Shown in pieces: positions 43,593-52,271 of a stretch of DNA of 64,000 nt. The notes beneath the pieces were generated by a model, which saw only the letters and a program-made list of their open reading frames with translations, had not been told where the DNA came from and ran no database searches. This stretch comes from Photobacterium proteolyticum. Its GTDB lineage: Bacteria > Pseudomonadota > Gammaproteobacteria > Enterobacterales > Vibrionaceae. The first letter of the stretch is position 1. Every line of letters begins with the position of its first letter. The translations under genes were made by a program, and so were the position numbers. The stretch covers positions 124,628-188,627 of the forward strand of contig NZ_MJIL01000099.1 in the NCBI RefSeq assembly GCF_001939735.1, given 5' to 3'.

Positions 43593-44252
43593 TTATACGT
43601 TAACTTTCGGGAGCTCTAAGCCCATTACAATATCTTCGACTTGTTCAGTGGTCATTGTTGGGTTTGCTTTTTGGTATACCTCAACTAATACTTCACTATG
43701 CTCATCTAATTGCTCGATACTCAACGTTTTACCTAGATATTTTCCGTAATCATCCATGTTCAGACCTTTAGTTGAATACGCCTTAATCATTTCCAGAATC
43801 ACACTCGCATCCAAGCTCAAATCACTTACTGTCTTAAGAAACGGAAAAGTAAGCTCAGCATCTAACTTTTCACTTACTCCTTTTACCATTAACGATACGC
43901 CTATCGCATGGCGAGCCATAACATCAACCGTATCATCGCTGAGTTCATCTTTTCCGACTTTTACTTCCTCACGGAGGTAATCGATATACGCATTAATCTC
44001 ATCAAAATCTTCTGGCTTCTTATCTGCCTTCATGGCTTTAGCACCAAGCTCTTCAGCCGTTTCGTTTGGGCTGATAATATTAGCCACAGCACTCACTGTT
44101 TCGATCGTTTTGACGATCTGAGGCAACGACTTACTTGCAACTTCTAGCAACAAGGAAGCATTCTTTACTAGCATAGGTCCAATAGTGGTTGCCACTTTCG
44201 TGACAGCCGCAATAAGAGAAGTAATCTGGGGTATTGCAATAAAAGGTAACAT
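43593..44252 (-). CDS. Unknown 219-residue protein, paralogue of the 216-residue protein
   Basis: The N-terminal 60 residues are hydrophobic/amphipathic (MLPFIAIPQITSLIAAVTKV) and differ from the paralogue. The C-terminal about 150 residues share with it EELGAKAMKADKKPEDFDEI, AIGVSLMVKGVSEKLD, YLGKTLSIEQ and TTEQVEDIVMGL. It lies 12 bp after the Hsp70-like gene and 13 bp before the HerA-like gene. The divergent head and conserved tail suggest a common loading or recognition domain attached to two different membrane-facing segments. Function unknown. Confidence 0.65.
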   Translation of the reverse strand: MLPFIAIPQITSLIAAVTKVATTIGPMLVKNASLLLEVASKSLPQIVKTIETVSAVANIISPNETAEELGAKAMKADKKPEDFDEINAYIDYLREEVKVGKDELSDDTVDVMARHAIGVSLMVKGVSEKLDAELTFPFLKTVSDLSLDASVILEMIKAYSTKGLNMDDYGKYLGKTLSIEQLDEHSEVLVEVYQKANPTMTTEQVEDIVMGLELPKVNV

Positions 44253-44264
44253 AACGATCTCTTT

Positions 44265-47078
44265 TTATGATAAATCAATAGACTGGATATTGTTTAGGTA
44301 TACTTCGTTGCTTATTGCATCTTCATGAGCAACAACATATTCGATTTGTGTAGGTGATACGACTCGTAAATAAACCATTGCTTCATCATTAGTAAAATCA
44401 AGCTTAACGACCCGTTTCTTTATACTGCTATCTGAAATCGGCACTTTGCCAGTACTTGAATATGGTTGCTCAGTATAGAAAATCTCGAACTTTTGATAGC
44501 CAGCATCAATAAATTCTACCCATTGGCTAAAAGCGACTTCTCTATCAATCAACGGCTTAAAGCAGTTCTTACGGCTCTCACCCAAGTAATACTTAAAGCG
44601 AATATCATCAGCTTCGACATTATGATCGACAACCATAATGCTACCTCCCTCACGAGATTCGATTAAGCCAAACGCAACCCCTGTTTTTCCCGTCGGTTTT
44701 TCAACATCGTTCTTATCTGCACCCAATGGAGAGAACAACTCAAAACGGCTCTCTTGATCAGACGTTAGCCCCATCGCTTCATGCTGTAGTGCTATTTGCT
44801 GTTCAAAGATCTCTTTCACAAAATGCGATTGACTGGAGTTACCCGCCAAGAAAATTTTGATGCTATCAATATCATGCAGCGACTGCTGAGTGTTACTAAA
44901 GGCAAGGCGTAACGCATTAAAGAAGTTAATAACCCCACGTTCAATTCGATCGTGTAGAAGTTTATTTAATTCATCTTCGTTTACATCAAGCTCAAAAGCG
45001 GTATGCACAGTGCCATTCACATCCGTTAGGTTAATCGCAATAGAACCTTGCGAAAGGTCTAGTGATGACTCTTCATGTCCCTCCCAGAAAGGACGCAGCA
45101 TTTCACACAATGTTTTTGTGTTAATTTTCGCTTCTTGCGAATTGTTTAATAGCTGTTCACTGCCTGCAAACGCATCTTTCTCAGGATGTTTTTCAAATTG
45201 GATACCTTTTGCTAGCAATGCTGTTTTATTTTTCTTAAACACCTCAAATGCAAGCAGTTCTAACAAGTTTTCACCTCCTAAGAACTTGTCACCTCCTGCC
45301 CCGAAATGCTCGATAACATAATCAAAACGGCGCTCTTTTCTACCAGTGGCTTCTCTGAAAATACCAAAGTCAAAGTCTGTAGTACCACCTCCAAAGTCAA
45401 ACACACTATAGAAGACACGATCATCATTACATGGATTAAAATCATAGGCTTGTAATGCAACCAAAGCATAAGCTGCTGGCTCACTTGCCCCTTTGGTGAC
45501 TGTTAATTGTGATATCGTTTCTTCACCAAGTTCTGCTGGTAGCGATTTTTTAAGCCCTTTCTCAAAGCTTTCGATGATCTTGTCACGGATTGGCATTTCA
45601 TAGGTAACAGGAAAAGACAAAATATAGTCAAGGTAAATACCATTATTTTGGTTATTGATATATAAACCAAGGTAATATGCGTAGATCTCAATAGGGTTAA
45701 AGACAGTATCGCTAAGCTCAAGAAATGGCGGCAAGTCAATCACTTTACCTTGTTTACCAACGATCTTAAGCTTTCTGTTTTTATCACCCGCCCACTGTTT
45801 TATGTCATCCAGGAATGTATTGAATTGGCTAGATTCACTGCCAAGCATGGAGTTTTGAGCGGTATGTGAAATAGTTAAGTCTTGCCAACGAGTAAAAGGC
45901 TTATTCGCTTTCGCTTGATAGCCACTAATGAACTGCTCTAAATCATTAAACTCCATGATCGTTGGGTTTTCATAGTGGAAGGCAGCAACCTCTTTACTTA
46001 GATCCCCTGTACCAATACGCATTGGGTGAATATTGACATTATCTTTTTGATACACCACTACCGTGCTTTTTGTACCAAAATCAATGCCCACTACACCATC
46101 ATTGATACTGGATTTTGGATCACGAGCGACTAATTTATTTGAGAATGAAATAGTTTCTTGCTTTTCATTACTCAGTTCATCTTGCCATAAAGACCAGTGG
46201 CCCAGCTGAGTATCTTCAAGCTTTTTTTTATGGTATGGAGCAATATCTGCCCGTACCTTATCTTCGTTTAACAAGGCCTTAATCACTAACTCATCACGTA
46301 TCAGTCCATATTGATGTTGCAACAGAGCCTCTGAAGCAACTCGTTGTTCTTCAAATATACCATGACGCTCACGATGGAAGATCGAAAGTAATAATTTGTA
46401 TGCTTCACTATTCTTTAAGGAAATAGGAGTTAATCCTTTTATCAATAGTTCAACAAATAAAGAACGACCAGAAAGAGTGTTGTTAGATAGTTTCAAAAAT
46501 GGGAAGCTAACGCCATTAGTACTCACATCCTGCAACACATCATTATCACAATCATACGATTGAACCTTATTGCCTTTAATATACAAAGAATAACGACTTA
46601 ATGAAATCCTTCCATAACTCAAACTAAATTTGTTAAAAGGAACAGTTTTTCCCAAGTTGGTCATACATATTAATTGTTTGTATGTTGGAAGATCCCATTG
46701 ATTAATTTTGTCATTGATACTCTTGTTTATATGAGATCTTACATCTCTTACACTTTCACCTGAACTAAAGCTTCTATGTATCTTGCTGTTATTATTTGAC
46801 TTTAACATCCAGCAACCTTTAGCTTTTTTATCAAGGTAGATCTCATTGGTTAATGTTAACCAACGCTGTGAGTCTAACTGATCACTTACCATTTGAAAGG
46901 TATTGTTAAGTAAATCTAAAAAAGGAAGTTTTCTACCGCTTGTACTTTTTCCTTCCAAAAATAAAATAACATTTTTTTCAATAAATTCATTACTGGCAGT
47001 TTCAAATGAAATGTTTATTCCATAATCTCTTGCTTGTTCTTCTGTTATTTTCCACTCAGAAACTAATTTGGTACTCAT
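44265..47078 (-). CDS. Hsp70-like ATPase with large N-terminal extension
   Basis: A 937-residue protein. Residues 1-325 have no recognised domain. About 328-805 is an actin/Hsp70-fold ATPase: phosphate-1 VVGIDFGTKSTVVVY (329-343), SFPVTYEMPIRDKI (488-501), phosphate-2 VFDFGGGTTDFDFG (559-572), adenosine motif IFLAGNSSQSHFVKEIF (742-758) and KTGVAFGLI. The last 130 residues are too short and unlike the DnaK substrate-binding domain. It is the first of six tightly spaced genes; the last encodes a GrpE-like protein, which suggests a dedicated chaperone-type cycle. SrfB-type virulence proteins also carry such ATPases, but I see no SrfA or SrfC. Confidence 0.85.
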   Translation of the reverse strand: MSTKLVSEWKITEEQARDYGINISFETASNEFIEKNVILFLEGKSTSGRKLPFLDLLNNTFQMVSDQLDSQRWLTLTNEIYLDKKAKGCWMLKSNNNSKIHRSFSSGESVRDVRSHINKSINDKINQWDLPTYKQLICMTNLGKTVPFNKFSLSYGRISLSRYSLYIKGNKVQSYDCDNDVLQDVSTNGVSFPFLKLSNNTLSGRSLFVELLIKGLTPISLKNSEAYKLLLSIFHRERHGIFEEQRVASEALLQHQYGLIRDELVIKALLNEDKVRADIAPYHKKKLEDTQLGHWSLWQDELSNEKQETISFSNKLVARDPKSSINDGVVGIDFGTKSTVVVYQKDNVNIHPMRIGTGDLSKEVAAFHYENPTIMEFNDLEQFISGYQAKANKPFTRWQDLTISHTAQNSMLGSESSQFNTFLDDIKQWAGDKNRKLKIVGKQGKVIDLPPFLELSDTVFNPIEIYAYYLGLYINNQNNGIYLDYILSFPVTYEMPIRDKIIESFEKGLKKSLPAELGEETISQLTVTKGASEPAAYALVALQAYDFNPCNDDRVFYSVFDFGGGTTDFDFGIFREATGRKERRFDYVIEHFGAGGDKFLGGENLLELLAFEVFKKNKTALLAKGIQFEKHPEKDAFAGSEQLLNNSQEAKINTKTLCEMLRPFWEGHEESSLDLSQGSIAINLTDVNGTVHTAFELDVNEDELNKLLHDRIERGVINFFNALRLAFSNTQQSLHDIDSIKIFLAGNSSQSHFVKEIFEQQIALQHEAMGLTSDQESRFELFSPLGADKNDVEKPTGKTGVAFGLIESREGGSIMVVDHNVEADDIRFKYYLGESRKNCFKPLIDREVAFSQWVEFIDAGYQKFEIFYTEQPYSSTGKVPISDSSIKKRVVKLDFTNDEAMVYLRVVSPTQIEYVVAHEDAISNEVYLNNIQSIDLS

Positions 47079-47174
47079 TAATTATCTCTTTTATTTTTTA
47101 ATTACTTCATTTTTTACAGGCATTCTTAATATCTGCATATTCATTTCATACAAACAATGCATACCTAACGCAAT

Positions 47175-47190
47175 ATTAGAAATATCTAAT
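47175..47190. promoter_or_regulatory. Inverted repeat upstream of the Hsp70/HerA operon
   Basis: ATTAGA-AATA-TCTAAT lies in the 125-bp AT-rich gap between the WYL gene stop and the Hsp70-like start. A dyad here could be an operator of the WYL regulator. The nine bases TCTAATCAT that span its right arm recur at 48270-48278, upstream of the WYL gene itself. Short and tentative. Confidence 0.3.
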
Positions 47191-47203
47191 CATCGACACT
47201 CTC

Positions 47204-48154
47204 TCACGCTATCTTTATACCCCAGACCTGTTCTTCAAAGCCTTTAAGCCAACGTTCTAGCAGCTTTGACTGTACGACAGTAGCCGTGATCAAAAAGTGG
47301 TCATCTCGCACTTCTACCTGTTGATCATGCGAAAGTGGTGTCTCTAAAAGATAAAACCCTGCAGCTTTCGTAATACTGAATTGCAACTGACACTTTTCAC
47401 CTTCACCAAACCCAAAACGGCCATCTGCATCGTATTGACTGAGGTTAAAGTTCTCCGGCCTTTCAAAGCTAAACGTCGAAGCTGTTGCTTTACGTATCCG
47501 ATGAATGGCTAAACTACGTTCGTTATCGTAGCCATCAAAACGACAAACAAGATATAAACGTGGTCCTTGCTGGGCGAGCCCGAGTGGCATCACCATCGCT
47601 GATTTTTTCTCTTGCTTGGCGTTACAATATTCGATGTTTAATAAGCGGTCATGGAACAGTGCTTCACTGACATTGTTAAACACTTCAAGATCTATTTGAG
47701 GCGGCAACAAGGGCTGTGTTTCACTCACTACCCTGACCTTTCTCAGCCAGTCACGTTCTTTTACGTGACTCTTGGAAGGATTGAGATTGTATCTTGCTTC
47801 TTTAAAGAACCCGTCCATCGAAGAGATGACATTCGACGGTAATAAATTAGATAAATAATCTTCAGCCAAGTTTAACAGCAGCGACTCTTGTGGTGATAAC
47901 TGCGGCAAGGAAAAGCCATGACTGTTTTTCTTCCATGAGTAACCGTACGGCTTACTTCTGTCGTCTCTTACTATGTCAAAGTGCTCACTGAGCATCTCCA
48001 AATTTCGCTGAATACTCCGGATGTCTCTCTCTAAACCGGCACTAAACAGTTGCTGATGTAATTCACTTGCGGTGATTGGTCGTGATTTAGGTATTCGCTT
48101 TAACAATTCAAATGCCAAAGCCATTGATTCCCGAGTACTTGATCGTTTCGCCAT
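47204..48154 (-). CDS. WYL-domain transcription regulator
   Basis: A 316-residue protein from ATG 48154 (MAKRSSTRESMALAFELL); a longer frame to 48229 is less likely. The N-terminal winged HTH (ITASELHQQLFSAGLERDIRSIQRNLEML) is followed by a WYL domain (about 170-250, with LNIEYCNAKQEKKSAMVMPLGL and RFDGYDNERSLAIHRIRKA) and a C-terminal WCX-like extension. The architecture is that of YafY/CapW/BrxR-type regulators, many of which control defence operons and sense nucleic acid ligands. It is on the same strand, 125 bp upstream of the Hsp70-like gene. Confidence 0.85.
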   Translation of the reverse strand: MAKRSSTRESMALAFELLKRIPKSRPITASELHQQLFSAGLERDIRSIQRNLEMLSEHFDIVRDDRSKPYGYSWKKNSHGFSLPQLSPQESLLLNLAEDYLSNLLPSNVISSMDGFFKEARYNLNPSKSHVKERDWLRKVRVVSETQPLLPPQIDLEVFNNVSEALFHDRLLNIEYCNAKQEKKSAMVMPLGLAQQGPRLYLVCRFDGYDNERSLAIHRIRKATASTFSFERPENFNLSQYDADGRFGFGEGEKCQLQFSITKAAGFYLLETPLSHDQQVEVRDDHFLITATVVQSKLLERWLKGFEEQVWGIKIA

Positions 48155-48378
48155 TACTGCCTGACGTCTCCTATTATACAGCGTGCACAAGCCAAGATTG
48201 AACTTATACCTATTGCACATATACACCAACCACCCACGTTTATAAATTATTTTGATTCAAGAGTGACGGTCTAATCATGTTATGTATAGGTGCGACAAAA
48301 TGTGACGGAAGAAAGTGCTGATTTTGTATACAGATAACCCCAACCAATTACAGCCGAAGTTATCTGCCCGTTAATCAG

Positions 48379-49824
48379 TTATTTGGTGCATTGGTATTCA
48401 GATAAGCTGTTCTCAGAATCACCACATTCAGACTTATATGTTCCATTGTGATAGGTCGTCTCTCTAGACCACTCCCCTTTACTATTGTGTGATGTCAAAA
48501 TCTGAGTAGGCTCAGACAAATCATCACTAAACGTATTTTGCGTTCTTAACCAATAATCGGCTCCATGAGAGTCTTCACTGTAGAAATCGGTGTTTATTAC
48601 GTTTCTTACCGCTGCCAAATCATCCGCTGTGACTGAATTCGCCATTCCGATGAGATGAGTAAAACCACTGTCATTTCCGTTGTTATAGGTATGCTCGGTA
48701 TAGTTCACCAGATCTGTCCCCTGATAGTCCTTGGTTACTAATGCCTGCACAACATCACCGGTAATGGCTGAGGCTTTGCACGAATCCCAGTCACTTACCA
48801 TGGAATAGATTGTGTTTCTTACCCCTGATGACTGCGACGATATGGTTTCGAGCCATTCACTGACCGAGCAGGTGAATTGCGTATCTGCTTTCTCTAAGGC
48901 GACTGTTTTTTCTATGTTGACCCCATTACTTTGTGTCGTAACCATGCTGTTTTTATCATGCAAGGTCAGTTTGGTTTGCAAGTCATCAGACATAACATGG
49001 GTCTCAGAGCTGAAATTCCCTGCGGAAGCCTGAACAAACTCATAACGATACCAATGGCTGTCATAGGCCTTGTTGTTACTATCCCATTGCCCCAGAAAAT
49101 ACTCGACCCATGCAAGCTCTGCATCGGGATATTGTTTAATCAGTGCTCGGGTTTCCTCATAAGACTTCTGCAACCCGGGAACAAAGTCCTGAGCGAGTTT
49201 ATGTAACTCAGCATTATCGGCAGCTACATAATCACCGTAAAGTTCACCGACGGTAATATTGTATCGGTTAGCGACGCGCCACTCTTGTTCAACGAGTCGT
49301 TGCTTGATGTCATCCAGAAGAGCCTGTTCCTGAACCATAGACTCACAGGATAGAGAGTGCGCTTGATTCTCCCGTAACTCTTGCTCTACCTGTTTCCAGA
49401 CGACGGAAGTCAACGGAGTCAGGTTTAACAAGTCTTGATCCGTACTTAGGGCAAATTGTGGCGGAAACACCATAGAGTATGCCTCTTCTATTGGTGTACC
49501 GGGAAAGTCGCTATCAACCGCTCCCACCGGGACATCAACAACCAAAGGCACGTACTTCACACACTTCTGGTAGCTTGCGGGAATACTCAGGCTAAAATCC
49601 CCTTCATCCGCAGTCACAACACTAGGCTCATTACTATCCGGATAGTTGTTAAAATTCAAATCTAGATACACCGTTGCCCCGGAAATATATCCATCAATAG
49701 CTTTTCCCTGTACGTTCACGGTCGATGGTGTAGTCTTGCTATTACTGTCATCACTACCGCCGCCACACCCATATAAAGAGGCTAAGATCGAGGCCAACAA
49801 AGATATTTTGATACTTGTTTTCAT
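48379..49824 (-). CDS. Lipoprotein with carboxypeptidase-like repeat domain, unknown
   Basis: A 481-residue secreted lipoprotein: signal peptide 1-19 with lipobox SLYGC (Cys20), followed by GGGSDDSN. Residues about 35-95 (IDGYISGATVYLDLN ... DEGDFSLSIP) look like a carboxypeptidase-regulatory-type beta sandwich found at the start of many marine lipoproteins. The rest is helical then beta-rich, with several cysteines and no known motif. Stand-alone gene upstream of the WYL regulator and downstream of the ankyrin gene. Function unknown. Confidence 0.7.
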   Translation of the reverse strand: MKTSIKISLLASILASLYGCGGGSDDSNSKTTPSTVNVQGKAIDGYISGATVYLDLNFNNYPDSNEPSVVTADEGDFSLSIPASYQKCVKYVPLVVDVPVGAVDSDFPGTPIEEAYSMVFPPQFALSTDQDLLNLTPLTSVVWKQVEQELRENQAHSLSCESMVQEQALLDDIKQRLVEQEWRVANRYNITVGELYGDYVAADNAELHKLAQDFVPGLQKSYEETRALIKQYPDAELAWVEYFLGQWDSNNKAYDSHWYRYEFVQASAGNFSSETHVMSDDLQTKLTLHDKNSMVTTQSNGVNIEKTVALEKADTQFTCSVSEWLETISSQSSGVRNTIYSMVSDWDSCKASAITGDVVQALVTKDYQGTDLVNYTEHTYNNGNDSGFTHLIGMANSVTADDLAAVRNVINTDFYSEDSHGADYWLRTQNTFSDDLSEPTQILTSHNSKGEWSRETTYHNGTYKSECGDSENSLSEYQCTK

Positions 49825-49844
49825 ATAATTACCATTAGATATTG

Positions 49845-50987
49845 TTATTGCTTATTTAGATCGATGACTCGTTGATTTAGCATGTTCGGATCATAATCAC
49901 AGAACTCCGTTCCTGGCTGATAAGGGCTGTGACTTTCCCCGCCGTGAAGAAACAGTAGTTTTTGCACCTGACTGTTCAAATGCGATCCGAACGTATATAG
50001 CAATGTAGCGTGCGTAAAATCCCTATGATTAGGATCTGCGCCATTTGACAGCAACATCGCAACCAAATCATGGCTAACCGTTTTTCTTCCAAGTGCCGCA
50101 TAGAGCGGAGTAAAATTATTAGCATCTCTCTCATTTACTAATGCACCTTTAGCGAGAAGAGAGTTCACTGCCCAATACGCATTTTCTCGACCACATGCTT
50201 CGACCAACGGCAGCATTCCGTTTGATGCTCTTTGATTAACGTCGACATAAGAAGCTAAGCATTCATCAAACAACGCCTTATCTCCTGTTAATATTGCCAA
50301 CACTAAGTAGTCGGCATCATAGCTAGCTACCCTGCAGGGAAAACTAGGGCGAAGTTGGTTAATATTATTAAGTTGTGGAAATACTTTCTCTTCCCACCAA
50401 CCATACCCTTGCTTTAACCAGCATTTCACCCGAGGTGCATTGTTCGGAGTATGTGAATATGTCTTCAGGCCTTGAGCTAAACGTCGACTCAAACATAACC
50501 GCAAGAAATCTGGTTCGGCATAATTCAACATAAGGTCAAAGTTAGAATGTCCGGGGGGAACCATTTCGAAGAAATGAACATTGACCTGCGCGCCGGACTT
50601 AAACATCGCTTCTAAAGTTTGTTTGTCTGAGTATTTTAAAGCATACCGACCAACCAGAGCATTTTTGTGATAACCGCTCAACTTGGCAAATTTCTCGATA
50701 GAAAAATAACGGCTAAAACACTCAGAACCGGACTTTCTTAATGCCGAGCACATCAAGAGAAACCACAACTCCTCATTTAAGTTCGCAACATCATCTTTAT
50801 TGAATACCGCTTCAAACAGTGCTTCAAACTTCTTTTTTTCCAATACCCGAAGCACCAGATGAAATGCACACTGAGATTGCTTGCTGGCCAGATACAACTT
50901 TTCAACCTTAGCAGCTTTGGCATAGTCTTGAATATCCAGATAACTGGCTGCTACTTTCATGCCTTTTTTCTGCTCAATCTTATTCAT
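49845..50987 (-). CDS. Ankyrin-repeat protein paired with the LRAT-like gene
   Basis: About 380 residues from ATG 50987 (the frame opens at a TTG 6 bp earlier). The C-terminal third has ankyrin repeats (NGMLPLVEACGRENAYWAVNSL; NFTPLYAALGRKTVSHDLVAML; HRDFTHATLLYTFGSH); the N-terminal part is helical without clear motif. No signal peptide. The start lies 6 bp after the LRAT-like stop, so the two are co-translated. Such pairs can be effector and immunity/adaptor, but this is inference. Confidence 0.75.
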   Translation of the reverse strand: MNKIEQKKGMKVAASYLDIQDYAKAAKVEKLYLASKQSQCAFHLVLRVLEKKKFEALFEAVFNKDDVANLNEELWFLLMCSALRKSGSECFSRYFSIEKFAKLSGYHKNALVGRYALKYSDKQTLEAMFKSGAQVNVHFFEMVPPGHSNFDLMLNYAEPDFLRLCLSRRLAQGLKTYSHTPNNAPRVKCWLKQGYGWWEEKVFPQLNNINQLRPSFPCRVASYDADYLVLAILTGDKALFDECLASYVDVNQRASNGMLPLVEACGRENAYWAVNSLLAKGALVNERDANNFTPLYAALGRKTVSHDLVAMLLSNGADPNHRDFTHATLLYTFGSHLNSQVQKLLFLHGGESHSPYQPGTEFCDYDPNMLNQRVIDLNKQ

Positions 50988-50993
50988 CGCCAA

Positions 50994-51830
50994 CTACCCT
51001 TCACGCAAAGACACATAAGCAGTTATCTCTTCAACTTTTTGTTCAAGGCTTTTTTCTTCCCTTAATAGGTCATCATGTTTTCTCTGGTTTATGTACTCAA
51101 TCTGTTCAAGTTCTTGCGAGCGCCTTACATAATTTTCTAGGCGTGACTCAGTAGTACAAAACCAAGATGCGGGGCCGTTAGCTGTATGCTCATGGACCAG
51201 GCGACAATGCGCTTTTATATCTTCCCACTGGCGATTACTTTGCTCTCTAACTGCTTGTAATTGAGCTAATACGCAAGCTAAATCCTGACTCGTATAATTA
51301 GGATAAGTAGCCTCAATCTCTTTCTTATCACAGCACTTTTGCGGATCTTGCCATACCAGCCAGTTATCAGCTGACAGCGACTCTTTGACCAGATCTTTTA
51401 ACATCCATAAATATGAATAGGAATTATCGAAATCACCGATAATACAGGCAGCAGTAAACATATGGCAGTTATCAAAAAGTAAATGATAATCCTTGATGAT
51501 GACGTCTTGCTCATATTGAATGGCCCGTTCAGCAATAAGTCCAGAACCTACTGGATACTTCCCTTGAGCACTTACGTAAATGTTAATTCCAGTGCCACCA
51601 TTGATAAACTCTTGCGGAGTGACTACCTTGATGTGTCCTTTATTATCCAACTCTACGATTCTATTGTTACCTATATACACACCACTATGTTCCATAGTGT
51701 CAGCTAGCAGCCCTGTATATAAAATACTTCCGACCTTCGGCTCCTTAACCGTACTTCTGATTGTTTTATCCACGACATGATTAACGGCACTTTTCATTCC
51801 CAAAGCACCAATCAACTGAATACCTAGCAT
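50994..51830 (-). CDS. LRAT/NlpC-P60-like (permuted papain-fold) protein
   Basis: A 278-residue protein. The region 30-135 fits an LRAT-type domain: VGSILYT, then catalytic-type His48 in MEHSGVYIG, followed by a beta-hairpin (IVELDNKGHIKVV), and LLFDNCHMFTAACI with Cys122 in the NC motif. Such enzymes are acyltransferases, phospholipases or amidases. The C-terminal half is a charged helix (residues 210-275, coiled coil), ending EVEEITAYVSLREG-like. No signal peptide. First gene of a two-gene unit with the ankyrin protein. Confidence 0.7.
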   Translation of the reverse strand: MLGIQLIGALGMKSAVNHVVDKTIRSTVKEPKVGSILYTGLLADTMEHSGVYIGNNRIVELDNKGHIKVVTPQEFINGGTGINIYVSAQGKYPVGSGLIAERAIQYEQDVIIKDYHLLFDNCHMFTAACIIGDFDNSYSYLWMLKDLVKESLSADNWLVWQDPQKCCDKKEIEATYPNYTSQDLACVLAQLQAVREQSNRQWEDIKAHCRLVHEHTANGPASWFCTTESRLENYVRRSQELEQIEYINQRKHDDLLREEKSLEQKVEEITAYVSLREG

Positions 51831-52109
51831 AAACCAGCCTCTTCATTGAACTGAGTGACCTGACGTTTTGTTTGATATAAGAATATTTCCGGATGCGTCA
51901 TATTGTGTCGCAGGAAATTATCGTAAGCATTTTGACTAAAAGACAAAAACGAAGAGAGGTCACAAAATAGCGCTTTTATCTGCAATCATTAAAATCTACT
52001 AATATATATATTAGTTACATTTTTACTGACACCTCACCTACAAAAAGTGACGTAAAGATCTTTCTGTGCAACAAATTTGTTGTTAAATAACGGCACTAGT
52101 CCTAATTAG

Positions 52110-52125
52110 TGTGAGTTATTTCAAG
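52110..52125 (+). promoter_or_regulatory. CRP-like site upstream of pullulanase
   Basis: TGTGAGTTATTTCAAG matches TGTGA-N6-TCACA in the first half and in three of five bases of the second. It precedes MalT-type boxes, an arrangement known from CRP/MalT-activated maltose promoters. The rest of 51831-52271 shows no gene. Confidence 0.45.
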
Positions 52126-52135
52126 TTTGCCATTT

Positions 52136-52158
52136 TCTCCTCCCTGCTCCTCATCCCC
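52136..52158 (-). promoter_or_regulatory. Two MalT boxes upstream of pullulanase
   Basis: On the minus strand GGGGATGAGG (52149-52158) is a perfect MalT core (GGGGA(T/G)GAGG), and AGGGAGGAGA (52136-52145) matches 8 of 10 in the same orientation 13 bp away. They lie about 115-135 bp before the pullulanase start. This supports MalT control. Confidence 0.7.
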
Positions 52159-52271
52159 CCAGTCCCTGTTAGTACGGTGATTTCATTATCAACAGTTTAC
52201 TTATCATCCTGATAACAACTGATTACTTCTAAACCCATCACATATTTATTAACGACTAGTGGACTAGGATT

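Noticed and set aside
38607..48154. BREX, DISARM, Dnd or SrfABC system
   Set aside because: No methylase, PglZ, DndB-E, phospholipase D or SrfA/SrfC-like gene is present; only isolated parts (WYL, Hsp70-like ATPase, HerA-like ATPase) are shared with known systems.
48329..48365. Terminator after the lipoprotein gene
   Set aside because: The GATAAC/GTTATC pairing is short, with a long loop and no T-run.
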